Assembly (NCBI GenBank): GCA_022770425.1
Contig: JALEHY010000020.1
Span: forward strand, 1-64,000
Direction: 5' to 3'
From: Parvimonas sp.
Lineage (GTDB): Bacteria > Bacillota > Clostridia > Tissierellales > Peptoniphilaceae
Length of the DNA stretch: 64,000 nt
Shown: piece after piece, positions 1-8,683 of the stretch
Position numbering within the stretch: the first letter of the stretch is position 1
How the letters are laid out: each line of letters opens with the position of its first letter
Position numbers and translations under genes: made by a program
The notes under the pieces: model-generated
Databases searched by the model: none
The model's input: the letters and a program-made list of their open reading frames with translations, nothing else
What the model was told of the DNA's origin: nothing

Positions 1-108
1 TATGCTATACTTTTATATAATTTTAGATATAAAAAAAGATGATAGCCTCAATCCATCATCAAGTTTAAAAGTTTTGTGGAAGCCTTTAACCATTGATTTT
101 ACTTGGAT

Positions 109-1218
109 TTATTGTACTATCATCATTATAGCATTGTCCCCACAGCCGTTTTCTCCTACTATTGCATATTTTTTACCTCTCTCTAATTTGAAATTGCAAC
201 CGTTTAAAACTTTATATTTTCCATAAGAAAATTTAACATCTCTAAACTCTATACTTTCAACAAAACTTACTTGTGCATTTCCGAACTTCTTCTTATAATT
301 TTGAGATAAAAACTTTTTAAACCTCATAACCAAGAGAAAAGAATCGGTGAATTTTCTAATGACCATCGCCAAATTATATGAAATGTCATCTGTAAATACA
401 AGTAATGAACTAAACAAAGAAGCGTACATTCCAAAACTGATATATGACTTTCCGGTTATAAAAAGGACAATAAATATTACCAAAAGCACTATTAAGGTAA
501 AAACTATCCCTAAATTCGCATATAATTCAGAAAGAAATAACACTTTTTTCTCAATTTTAATCCCTTCATTTTGAGTTTTACTCCATTTATCATCTATAAA
601 ATTTTCGTATTTAAACACTCTTTTTTCAAGAATCGACTCTTTATCTAAAAATAAAGAAGATAAATAAGATGCCCTCCTAAAGAAATCAGAGCTTTCAACT
701 CCTCCCTCATATTCAATCGAACCGAATCTGACGGACAAAAAAATTATAGGAATAAAAAGCACAAAAACTATAATCCCTAAGTACCATAAAATATTGGAAA
801 CTATAACAACATAACCCAAAAATCTTACCGTATACACTAAAATACTCATAAAGCTTCCAAACATATCTTTTATTCTAACATCTATATCACTGAACAAATA
901 AAGATCTTCATAAAATTTTTTATTTTCATAATTATGATACGGAATTTCTGAAATGAATTTTAAATTCGATTTAGAAAATTTTTCACTAAGTTCCAAATTT
1001 AATTTAAAATCATAAAAACGAATAATATGTTTCAAAATATTTTGTGAAGTTAACAAAAAAATAAAACTTAAAAAGTAATCAATCCTATAAATATCATTTA
1101 ATACCTTACCTATGATATAAACTCCAAGTGTAGGCAGAACAGCCGATATACAATTTAAAAAAAATACAATCGTAAAGTAACGTTTTCTAATATTAAAAAA
1201 ACCTAAAACTTTTAACAT
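109..1218 (-). pseudogene. Broken ABC exporter (membrane domain plus start of ATPase domain)
   Basis: The frame encodes a six-helix ABC exporter membrane domain followed by the first part of a nucleotide-binding domain, with the A-loop region near FSYGKYKVLNG. Reading stops just after the Walker A start: the sequence goes GENGCG and then DNAIMMIVQ, with no K-S/T. A short stretch YNDDSTINPSKING, which looks like the segment that normally follows Walker A, lies in another frame and is followed by stops. This suggests an internal deletion with a frameshift. The rest of the ATPase domain is absent from the window start. I chose the ATG at 1218 because AAGGAGATAGTT precedes it; the longer upstream frame runs through an inverted repeat. 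Transport function is unlikely. Confidence 0.7.
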
Positions 1219-1234
1219 AACTATCTCCTTATTT

Positions 1235-1286
1235 TTATACAGGCAAAGAGTTTCTGTGTAAACACAGAAACTCTTTGCCTGTATAA
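1235..1286. repeat. Perfect 25-bp inverted repeat
   Basis: Positions 1235-1259 are the exact reverse complement of 1262-1286, with AA between them. It lies 17 bp upstream of the start of the broken ABC gene. There is no T-run on either side, so it is not a normal terminator. It could be an operator, an mRNA stem or a transposition footprint. Confidence 0.9.
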
Positions 1287-1550
1287 CTTCCATTTCCTTT
1301 ACATCTACCTTGACCATTACAAAGAGGCATATAAACTCCTCCCCAACTACAAATTTATATTGCTTATTTATATTGATACACATTATAAATTTTAAATTTT
1401 TATATAATATACCATAGATATTAATTTATGTCAACAACAGAATAATTATGTGAAATTTATTTAATCAACATCAGAGTATATACAATACGGATAAGAGTAA
1501 GATTGCTAAGCAGTAATTATTATTTAATAAACAACAAAATAATATACTTA
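1287..1550. other. AT-rich intergenic stretch
   Basis: No credible gene or RNA was seen between the inverted repeat and the mnmA terminator. It holds short AT-rich sequence and possible weak -10 boxes for the leftward broken ABC gene. Confidence 0.6.
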
Positions 1551-1590
1551 ATAAAAAAATAAACACTACTCAAGAGAGTAGTATTTATTA
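1551..1590 (-). terminator. Terminator after mnmA
   Basis: The stem ACTACTC/GAGTAGT has a 4-base loop. In leftward transcripts it is followed by TTTATTTTTTTATT. It lies about 90 bp after the mnmA stop. Confidence 0.75.
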
Positions 1591-1679
1591 AAAATCAAAT
1601 AATTAGTTTTCACAAAAAATTCATTATTATAATTGTATTAAAATTTTTATAGACCATAATTTCTTACACTGTTGTAATT

Positions 1680-2768
1680 TTAATAGACTTCGTCTATTAT
1701 TCCTCCCCCGATTACTAAATCATCTAAGTAAAAAACAGCTGATTGTCCCTTGTTTGGTGCTCTCACTTTTTTTTCAAATTCAACAAAAAGTTCATCTCTT
1801 TCATAAAACAATTCGCCTTTATATTCCGTTTGTCCGTGTCGAATTTTAACGTTTACAATCATATTGTTTTCCAATTTATCAAACGGAATGAAATGTTCTT
1901 CTCTTATTTTTATTTTTTCCTTATATAGCAAATCTTCATCGGAAAGTGTAACAGTATTATTTTTTGCATCTATCTTTGAAACAAAAACTCTTTTCCCAAG
2001 TGCAATCCCAAGTCCTTTTCTCTGTCCGACAGTGTAATAAACTATTCCGTTATGTTTCCCAAGTGTTTTTCCGTTTTCATCAACAAAAAAACCCTCTTTT
2101 ACAAGCTCAGGATTTCTCATTTTTATAAAACTTCCATGATCTTTATTTTGAACAAAACAAATTTCTTCACTGTCTTTTTTGGAGTAGGTTAAAATATTTT
2201 CATTTTTTGCAATTTGTCTCACTTCATCTTTTATAAAATCAGAAAGAGGAAAAAGTGTTTTGGATAAAACATTTTGACTTGTATTATACAAAAAATAAGT
2301 TTGATCCTTTTTTAAATCTTTGGCTCTTTTTAAAACATATCTGTTATATGTTCGGTCAAACTCCACCTTTGCATAATGCCCTGTTGCGATATAATCTGCT
2401 TTAAGCGGTTTTATCTTATCGACAAAACTATTGAATTTTATATATTTATTGCAGGCAACACAAGGATTTGGAGTATATCCCAGCGAGTATTCTCTCACAA
2501 AATTTTCTATTATTTTTTTGTCAAATTCTTCTCTGAAACTCATCGTATAATGCTTAACACCCATAGCTTCCGCAACTATTTTCGCATCCATAACCGATGA
2601 AAGTGAACAGCACCCTTTTTCCTCGTCATATAACTTCCCTTTTGGAACAAGATTCATTGTAACCCCGATTACATCATAATTCTCTTTTAATAACAAATGG
2701 CAGGCAACACAACTGTCAACCCCGCCACTCATTCCTAATATTACTCTTTTATTCAAAAAATACCTCAC
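1680..2768 (-). CDS. mnmA: tRNA-specific 2-thiouridylase MnmA
   Basis: MnmA thiolates U34 of the tRNAs for Lys, Glu and Gln in the cytoplasm, using ATP and a persulfide. The N-terminal PP-loop GMSGGVDS is at residues 13-20. The two catalytic cysteines are in NPCVACN (about residue 103) and EEICFV (about 204), and GHYAKVEF is typical of the family. At 362 aa it has the usual length. The start is GTG, overlapping the TAG of the upstream degV-type gene (TAGTG), which suggests translational coupling; no clear Shine-Dalgarno is visible, and a TTG shortly inside is an alternative. It is the last gene of the glmM-degV-mnmA operon. Confidence 0.95.
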   Translation of the reverse strand: MRYFLNKRVILGMSGGVDSCVACHLLLKENYDVIGVTMNLVPKGKLYDEEKGCCSLSSVMDAKIVAEAMGVKHYTMSFREEFDKKIIENFVREYSLGYTPNPCVACNKYIKFNSFVDKIKPLKADYIATGHYAKVEFDRTYNRYVLKRAKDLKKDQTYFLYNTSQNVLSKTLFPLSDFIKDEVRQIAKNENILTYSKKDSEEICFVQNKDHGSFIKMRNPELVKEGFFVDENGKTLGKHNGIVYYTVGQRKGLGIALGKRVFVSKIDAKNNTVTLSDEDLLYKEKIKIREEHFIPFDKLENNMIVNVKIRHGQTEYKGELFYERDELFVEFEKKVRAPNKGQSAVFYLDDLVIGGGIIDEVY

Positions 2769-3598
2769 TAATAACTGATTATAATTCCGCCTTCATTTTC
2801 ATAAGTTGATGAAAGTCCTTTGGCTTGAACAATTAATATATCCTTAAAATTGTATTTATCCATAATCTTTGACTTTATTTCCTTTGCTCTGTCAATGCAA
2901 TTGCAATGAGTTATAACCAATATTTTTTCTTCAATGTTTATACAATTTTCCGCAATTGAATCAACAAGTTCTGAATATGCCTTTTTCAATCCTCTTACTT
3001 TTTTATAAACATCAATTTCCCCATCAACTCCACACATAATAGGTTTTATTGAGAGAGCAGATGCTACCATAGCTTTAAATTTTGAGATTCTTCCGTTTTT
3101 TATAAGATTATCCAAACTTTCCAAAACAAAAAATATCTTCATTTCTGAAATATAATTTGTAACAGTATTTACAATGTCTTCAAAGTTCATTTTTTTATTT
3201 ATACATTCCTGAATTTTAATAGCTATCAAAGTTTCACTTGCAGCTGCAGACTTACTGTCAAAAACGTGAATTAATTTTTGACTTTTTTCTAAAATCATAG
3301 TTTTTGCCAAACAAGCATTAGAATAGGTTGCACTTAATTTACTTGACAATGTAATACAAAAAATCTCTTTTGCCAACTCAAATTTATCCATAAATAATTT
3401 TGGAGAAGGCGCTGCTGTTTTTATTGAAGTTGCATTTTTCATATTTTCTAAATAACTGTCTATATCAAGTTTTTCGTCATCAATATAGTCTATGTCATCT
3501 AACTGCAAAGTTAGAGGAACAAGCTCTATATCTAACTCATTTTTTAATTCTTCTGTCAAATCACAACAACTATCTGCCACTATCAATCTGTCTTTCAT
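2768..3598 (-). CDS. DegV family fatty-acid-binding protein
   Basis: This is a DegV/FakB-type protein. Family members bind a fatty acid and present it to the kinase FakA for phosphorylation and entry into phospholipid synthesis. Visible family marks are DSCCDL at the N-terminus (family D-S-x-x-DL), TAAPSP at about residue 62, ITLSSKLSATY, and the C-terminal domain with VITHCN. At 276 aa it has normal family length. The ATG is one base after the glmM stop, with AGAGG inside the end of glmM. No fakA is present in this window, so its partner must lie elsewhere. Confidence 0.9.
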   Translation of the reverse strand: MKDRLIVADSCCDLTEELKNELDIELVPLTLQLDDIDYIDDEKLDIDSYLENMKNATSIKTAAPSPKLFMDKFELAKEIFCITLSSKLSATYSNACLAKTMILEKSQKLIHVFDSKSAAASETLIAIKIQECINKKMNFEDIVNTVTNYISEMKIFFVLESLDNLIKNGRISKFKAMVASALSIKPIMCGVDGEIDVYKKVRGLKKAYSELVDSIAENCINIEEKILVITHCNCIDRAKEIKSKIMDKYNFKDILIVQAKGLSSTYENEGGIIISY

Positions 3599-3599
3599 A

Positions 3600-4934
3600 T
3601 TAACCTAACCTCTTTTCAATTAAATTTGCAAGTTCTTTAGCCTCTTTTTCCAACAAATCTATATCTTCTCCCTCAATCATAACTCTGACTAAAGGCTCTG
3701 TCCCCGACGGTCTAATCAAAACTCTACCGTTTCCATCAAATTTTTTTTCAATTCTGTATATTTCTTTTGCGATAATTTCGTCTTGCAAATACAAATTTCT
3801 ATTTTCAAGTTTCACTTTAGCATTAACTAAAATTTGCGGATATGAAGTCATCAGTTCATTAAAATAAGACAACTCATTTATACTGTTTGCAACTAATTCA
3901 CAAATTTTAAGTGCAGTGAATGTTCCGTCCCCTGTTGTACTGTCATCTAAAAAAATCATATGTCCTGACTGTTCTGCTCCTAAAATATAGTTATTTTTAA
4001 GCATCTTTTCAAGAACATATCTATCTCCGACACTTGCCGCCTCGAACTTTACGTCAATAGAATCCAAATATTTTTTCAATCCTATATTACTCATAACAGT
4101 TCCCACTACTGCATTGTTTGTAAGTTCGTCTTTTTCTTTATAAAATTTAGCCATAGCCGCTAAAATATGATCTCCGTCCATGATATTTCCTTTTTCATCA
4201 ACTGCTAAACATCTGTCTGCATCACCGTCAAAAGAAAATCCCATATCAACACCATTATTAAGTACAGCCTGTTTAATTACATCCATATTTGTACTTCCGC
4301 AATTAAGATTTATGTTTCTACCGTTAGGCTCCGTATTCAAAGCTATAACTTCCATCCCTAAATCTTCAAATATTTTTTTTGCTATATCAAAAGCAGCACC
4401 GTTTCCAAAATCAACTGCCAATTTTAAATTAGAAAAATCTCCACTTACCCTTGATTTTAAGTAATCGGCATATATCGAAACAGCCTCTTTTTCTTCCGTA
4501 AAAATTCCTTGTAATTTTTCGCCAAAGTAAAAACTTTCATCATCCAAAATGTTTTCAATTTTAAATTCTATTTCATCTGAAAGTTTAAAACCGTCTTGAC
4601 TGAATATTTTAATTCCGTTATATATATAAGGATTATGAGATGCGGAAATAACTGCTCCTCCCACAGCCTTAAAATATCTTGTCAAATATGCAACAGCAGG
4701 AGTCGGTGCCACTCCTATGCTTACAACATTAAATCCCATTTCTAAAAGGCCTTTTGCCAAGTTATCTAAAAGACTTTTCCCACTTTCTCTTGTATCTCTT
4801 CCTATTAAAAATAATTTTTCTTCTTCATCTCTTAAAATATAGCCTACCGCTTTTCCTAATCTATAAGCAAGCTCATCTGTCAAATTTTCACCATAAACTC
4901 CTCTGAGTCCGTCGGTTCCAAAATACTTTCCCAT
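3600..4934 (-). CDS. glmM: Phosphoglucosamine mutase GlmM
   Basis: GlmM converts glucosamine-6-phosphate to glucosamine-1-phosphate for UDP-GlcNAc and peptidoglycan. The sequence begins MGKYFGTDGLRG. It has the phosphoserine loop ISASHNPYIYNGIK near residue 100, the metal-binding FDGDADR near 240, and RPSGTEPLVRVM near the C-terminus. I chose the ATG at 4934 (444 aa) rather than the ATG five codons upstream because GGAGAAAAA sits directly before it and the protein then aligns with the family start. It heads an operon with the DegV-type gene and mnmA, driven by the promoter at 4992-5020. Confidence 0.96.
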   Translation of the reverse strand: MGKYFGTDGLRGVYGENLTDELAYRLGKAVGYILRDEEEKLFLIGRDTRESGKSLLDNLAKGLLEMGFNVVSIGVAPTPAVAYLTRYFKAVGGAVISASHNPYIYNGIKIFSQDGFKLSDEIEFKIENILDDESFYFGEKLQGIFTEEKEAVSIYADYLKSRVSGDFSNLKLAVDFGNGAAFDIAKKIFEDLGMEVIALNTEPNGRNINLNCGSTNMDVIKQAVLNNGVDMGFSFDGDADRCLAVDEKGNIMDGDHILAAMAKFYKEKDELTNNAVVGTVMSNIGLKKYLDSIDVKFEAASVGDRYVLEKMLKNNYILGAEQSGHMIFLDDSTTGDGTFTALKICELVANSINELSYFNELMTSYPQILVNAKVKLENRNLYLQDEIIAKEIYRIEKKFDGNGRVLIRPSGTEPLVRVMIEGEDIDLLEKEAKELANLIEKRLG

Positions 4935-4991
4935 TTTTTCTCCATTCATAAAAATTTTTATATTTTGTATTTTATATATAGTTCAAAATAG

Positions 4992-5020
4992 ACTATACAT
5001 ATTAATTATATCACATTCAA
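4992..5020 (-). promoter_or_regulatory. Promoter of glmM operon
   Basis: The -35 TTGAAT (5015-5020) and -10 TATAGT (4992-4997) are separated by 17 bp. Confidence 0.65.
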
Positions 5021-5080
5021 AAAAAATTACAAATGTACATCTTATTAATTTTAATCTTCCGAATATATTTTCACAATAAA

Positions 5081-5114
5081 AAATAACCGCAAAAAATTAT
5101 CTGCAGTTATTTTA
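5081..5114 (-). terminator. Terminator after MFS gene
   Basis: The stem is AATAACTGC/GCGGTTATT, followed in the leftward direction by TTTTTATT. It lies 35 bp past the MFS stop. Confidence 0.75.
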
Positions 5115-5148
5115 ATAATTTCATATTTTATAATTTTATAATTTCACA

Positions 5149-6429
5149 TTAATCTGTAATTTTATTTTTCTCAATTTTAAAACTCGCCATAAATACGCTT
5201 ATTAATGTAATTCCGATAAGTATTAAATATATCGACTTATTTGAATCAAATCCTAAAAATCCTTTAGGAATCAATTTTAGAATCCACAAGTAAACTCTAT
5301 CTCCAAAATAAACTCCCAAAGCAAAAAACGCCTGAAAAATTCCCATACTTACATTTCTATCTTCTTTTTCAAAATATTGCATAGCCATAGAAATTAAACA
5401 CGTATAAGCGATTCCGTAGCCGAATCCATTAAAAATATATCCAAAAAACGCACTCCAATATCCGTTACTTATCAAAATAAGACAATAAAAAATCAAACTT
5501 GAAATAAGACCTAAAATTAGAGTTTTTTCTATCCCTATCTTTTTTGCAAAATAAGTTCCAGCAAGAACACTTGCTATAAGTTGTGGAAAAGCAAACATTA
5601 CATCAATATAAGCAAGCATTATAGGAGGCATATTAAGTACAGTCTTAGCATATGCAATCATATTGGCTCCCGAACTTGCAAATTTTATAAAAGAAACCAA
5701 AACTGCTATTATGCATACATATAAATAGCTCTTAAATTCAAAAACTTTTTTTACTTTCTCAAAACTGAATTTTTTTGAGGCAACGAGCGTATCAGTTACA
5801 AAAAAAGTTAATATCAACGCAACAATCGAAATACACCCCGATATTCCCCATAGCAATCTAAAATTTTTCACAGTATCAAAAGTTGCAAGGTACTGAATGG
5901 GTGCTGCAATAAATTCTGCAAGTAAAGGTGCAATTGACAAGATAGATGCAGAAACCGCAGCTTTTTCCTTAGAAAATGTTTCAGAAAATAATACATTAAA
6001 CACAGCCAACATAGATGCACAAATTCCCATAGCAACAGATGAAAAATAAAGTGCATTATAACTTGGTTTTAATACAATTATAACAGAAGTAACTATTATT
6101 GAAAAAATTGCAAGTTGAATAAATATCTTTTTTCTGTTAAAAATATCACTTAAAATAAATATCGGTAATCTTAAAAAGCATCCGACAAGTCCGTAAGCTG
6201 ATGTTATTTGTGCCGCAAACGCAAGCGTCAATCCAAGTCCACCCTCATCTAAAGGTGTTATAGCATATAATTTTCTATATGCTCTTACAACAGTTATTCC
6301 ACTCCAAAAAAGTACAAAAAGCCAAAAAATTATTTTTTGATTTTTGTCCAATTTATATTTTTTTGAAATAAAAAATATAATTATAAAAGTTAAAATTATC
6401 ATAAAAATTGACGAATAAAGTTTGTACAT
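5149..6429 (-). CDS. MFS permease coupled to arsM
   Basis: This is a 426-aa, roughly 12-helix major facilitator protein. The loop after helix 2-3 reads LSDIFNRKKIF, a variant of the family motif A. At least six cysteines fall in or near membrane segments (for example VGCFLR, MGICAS, SGCIS, YVCII, FYCLI, YTCLI). Its ATG is one base after the stop of the recoded methyltransferase, and its AGGAGAATAAC ribosome site lies inside the end of that gene, so the two are translationally coupled. Export of the methylated product is a reasonable inference but not shown. I cannot assign it to ArsJ or ArsK. Confidence 0.85.
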   Translation of the reverse strand: MYKLYSSIFMIILTFIIIFFISKKYKLDKNQKIIFWLFVLFWSGITVVRAYRKLYAITPLDEGGLGLTLAFAAQITSAYGLVGCFLRLPIFILSDIFNRKKIFIQLAIFSIIVTSVIIVLKPSYNALYFSSVAMGICASMLAVFNVLFSETFSKEKAAVSASILSIAPLLAEFIAAPIQYLATFDTVKNFRLLWGISGCISIVALILTFFVTDTLVASKKFSFEKVKKVFEFKSYLYVCIIAVLVSFIKFASSGANMIAYAKTVLNMPPIMLAYIDVMFAFPQLIASVLAGTYFAKKIGIEKTLILGLISSLIFYCLILISNGYWSAFFGYIFNGFGYGIAYTCLISMAMQYFEKEDRNVSMGIFQAFFALGVYFGDRVYLWILKLIPKGFLGFDSNKSIYLILIGITLISVFMASFKIEKNKITD

Positions 6430-6430
6430 G

Positions 6431-7207
6431 TTATTCTCCTTTTGGTTTAAATGCTAAAATTTTCCCTCTATGAATATACTCTTTTAAGTTTATTTTATGT
6501 CCCCATTTTGCAAGGTATTCGGGTGTAAGTTCTTCTTCAATTACAGTATAAAGTTCAAAACCGACTTCTTTTAATATTTCTTTTAACTTCTCCGAAGTAA
6601 TTGACCCCGCAACTCATGTGGCGTGAAAAATAGGTTCGTCTTTTACCCAACAAGGTAATTCATTAAACTGAACAATATCCGATACAGATATTCTTCCACC
6701 CGGTTTTAAAACTCTAAAAATCTCGGAATAAACCTTCTTTTTATCCTCACACAAATTTATTACACAGTTTGAAATAATACAGTCAACAGAATTACTCTCA
6801 ATTTTTAATGAATCTATGTCCGAAACTACAAATTTTGTATTGAAAAATTTTTTCTTTTGACTTATGTAAATAGCTTTTTCAACCATTTCAGAAAGTCTGT
6901 CGACACCTATTACAAGTCCTGAATCACCTACAATTTTACAAGCCTTAAAAACATCCATCCCTTTCCCGCAACCAAGATCTAAAACTGTTTCGCCAAGTTT
7001 TAAATTTGCATTTTCTATAGGATTTCCACAACCCAGTCCAAGATTGGCTCCACTTTCCAAGTCTTCAAGCGTATAACCTAAACTAAGTGCTATTTTCTTT
7101 TCTATTTCTCTGCTATCAATATTTTCATCAGAAATTAATCTGTCATTTTTAGCAATTTCTCTATATAAATTATCAATAGTATTACTTTTACAATCACATT
7201 TTTTCAT
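6431..7207 (-). CDS. arsM: ArsM-type SAM methyltransferase with in-frame UGA (probable selenoprotein)
   Basis: The protein is in the arsenite methyltransferase family, which uses SAM to methylate trivalent arsenic. GLGCGNP is at residues 57-63, the SAM-binding VLDLGCGKG at 76-84 and VIGVDRL at about 99. A UGA at 6614-6616 (codon 198) would end a conventional call at 197 aa. The same frame continues as VAGSITSEKLKEIL and ends with TAA at 6431-6433, giving 258 aa, close to family length. ArsM proteins carry an arsenic-binding Cys before VAGA here, so UGA most likely encodes selenocysteine. A hairpin 16-28 nt after the UGA fits a bacterial SECIS element. SD is AGGAGG, 5 nt before ATG. The alternative is a nonsense mutation, but the reading frame beyond it is intact and family-like. 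Confidence 0.85.
6586..6598 (-). promoter_or_regulatory. Candidate bSECIS hairpin
   Basis: In the mRNA, ACUUC pairs with GAAGU around a GGA loop. The first loop G is 21 nt after the UGA. Bacterial SECIS elements are known to be short stems just downstream of the UGA with a G at the start of the loop. The stem is short (5 bp, then a U-U mismatch), so this is a candidate only. Confidence 0.55.
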
Positions 7208-7236
7208 ACGATCCTCCTAAATTAAAAGCCAGTAAT

Positions 7237-7245
7237 ATTATACCA
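7237..7245 (-). promoter_or_regulatory. Extended -10 promoter of arsM
   Basis: TGGTATAAT is an extended -10 element about 30 bp before the arsM ATG. No good -35 box is visible. Confidence 0.5.
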
Positions 7246-7281
7246 CAAAAACATTATATTATAATGAAATATTACAAATAA

Positions 7282-7311
7282 AAAACTTATGTTTAAACTA
7301 ACATAAGTTTT
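7282..7311 (-). terminator. Terminator after MFS gene 7317-8549
   Basis: It has a perfect 12-bp stem (AAAACTTATGTT and its complement) with a 6-base loop and TTTTTTATTT after it in leftward transcripts. Confidence 0.8.
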
Positions 7312-7316
7312 CAATT

Positions 7317-8549
7317 TTAATTTTGACTTTGTAAATCAACTTTAAATACCTTTGGCATAAATATACAAGTAACAATTACTGAAATACCCGATAATAAAAA
7401 TATAACAGAAACACTTACATTATCAAATAAGAAAGAATAAATCATTATTCCGACAGGCGATAAAAGTTGAGAAATTGTATTTAATAAACTAAAAACACGT
7501 CCCTGATAATTTTGTTCAATATTATTAACAAGCCATGTTGATAATGGAATATTTATCAAATTTGCAGTAAAACTTGAAACCAATACAAATACCACTATTG
7601 ATATGAAGTAGAATGTGTTACTGAATTCTCTTAAAAAAATTGATCCGAATATTAAAAGATATACACCTAAAAGCATAACAAACCTTGTAATATTTTTTAT
7701 GGGATTTTTTATTTCAGGGATTACTGACAGTATTATAGCTGAAATTATCATTCCGAAAGGAAATATTGCCGAAGTCATACTGTACATATAATCAGAGAAA
7801 AAAAGTTTTTTTATTTGAATAAAAGGCAATCCTAAACTTATAGCAGAAAATATAAAATTTACAGTCATTGAAAAAACCATCACAAATATTAAAGTGTTTC
7901 TGCCTTTTACAAACTTTATTCCCTCTTTAAACATTTCAAATATTTTTTCATTATTTGTATCATTACAATTTTCACTTTTTGAAAATTCAAAATTTATAAA
8001 CAAGATAACAGACAGTGTAATAAGTTCAATGATAATTTCCATTATGACAAAACTTTCAAGAGTAAACTTTGTTAATAAAAATGCCGCAATTATCGGAGCA
8101 ACTATAGTACTTGCAGAACTCACAAGTTGATTTAAAGAATTTAACTTTTGTATGTGTTGCTTTGAAACCAAATTTATCGTAGAAGCATTAAAAAACTGAT
8201 CGGATATTCTTAAACAAACGAGCAAAAGATAAGTATACATTAAATTTTCATAACCGTAAGCATTAATTACAACAACATACAATAAAAGACTAAAAATACT
8301 TAAAAATTGTGATAAAATCATAATCAACTTTTTATTATACTTATCAACTATTCCTCCTAAAATCGGAAGTAACAATATTGCTATAACAGGTCCTATAATC
8401 TGTGAAAATCCAAAATTAATAACAGAATTTGTATTTTTTAAAATTAAAAGACCTATAACAAAAGATAAAATTGAACTTCCTACATTTCCGCATAAAGATG
8501 TAATTAAAATTTTAATGATTTGAATATTCGACTTTTTCAAATTTTCCAT
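7317..8549 (-). CDS. MFS drug/macrolide-type efflux permease
   Basis: This 410-aa, roughly 12-helix permease resembles the MefA-like MFS family of Firmicutes (GGIVDKYNKKLIMILSQ after helix 2, then IEQNYQGRVFSLLNTISQL in the second half). It acts in the membrane; the substrate is unknown. SD is AGGAGAGAATTTATT before ATG. It is a single-gene unit with its own promoter and terminator, and a palindrome lies directly downstream of the -10 box, so repressor control is likely. It is unlikely to be functionally tied to the methyltransferase downstream because a terminator separates them. Confidence 0.85.
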   Translation of the reverse strand: MENLKKSNIQIIKILITSLCGNVGSSILSFVIGLLILKNTNSVINFGFSQIIGPVIAILLLPILGGIVDKYNKKLIMILSQFLSIFSLLLYVVVINAYGYENLMYTYLLLVCLRISDQFFNASTINLVSKQHIQKLNSLNQLVSSASTIVAPIIAAFLLTKFTLESFVIMEIIIELITLSVILFINFEFSKSENCNDTNNEKIFEMFKEGIKFVKGRNTLIFVMVFSMTVNFIFSAISLGLPFIQIKKLFFSDYMYSMTSAIFPFGMIISAIILSVIPEIKNPIKNITRFVMLLGVYLLIFGSIFLREFSNTFYFISIVVFVLVSSFTANLINIPLSTWLVNNIEQNYQGRVFSLLNTISQLLSPVGIMIYSFLFDNVSVSVIFLLSGISVIVTCIFMPKVFKVDLQSQN

Positions 8550-8585
8550 AATAAATTCTCTCCTAATATTATTAAATCAATTATG

Positions 8586-8625
8586 TTATATACTATATAA
8601 TATATTAAATTATAAAAATTGTCAA
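8586..8625 (-). promoter_or_regulatory. Promoter and palindrome of MFS gene
   Basis: The -35 TTGACA (8620-8625) and -10 TATTAT (8597-8602) have a 17-bp spacer. The palindrome TTATATA-C-TATATAA occupies 8586-8600, overlapping the -10 and the likely start point. Confidence 0.65.
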
Positions 8626-8628
8626 TAA

Positions 8629-8683
8629 AAAAGCTAAATATTTACAAAAAACTTTTTGATATTTAAGTAAATAATTAGCTTTT
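8629..8683 (-). terminator. Terminator overlapping yjjW stop
   Basis: The arms AAAAGCTAAATATTTAC and GTAAATAATTAGCTTTT form a long stem with one slip. TTTTTTA follows in the leftward direction. It overlaps the yjjW stop codon. Confidence 0.75.

Noticed and set aside
6614..6616. UGA as the true end of the methyltransferase
   Set aside because: The frame stays open for 60 family-like codons, the missing residue is the conserved Cys, and the next gene fits the extended end.
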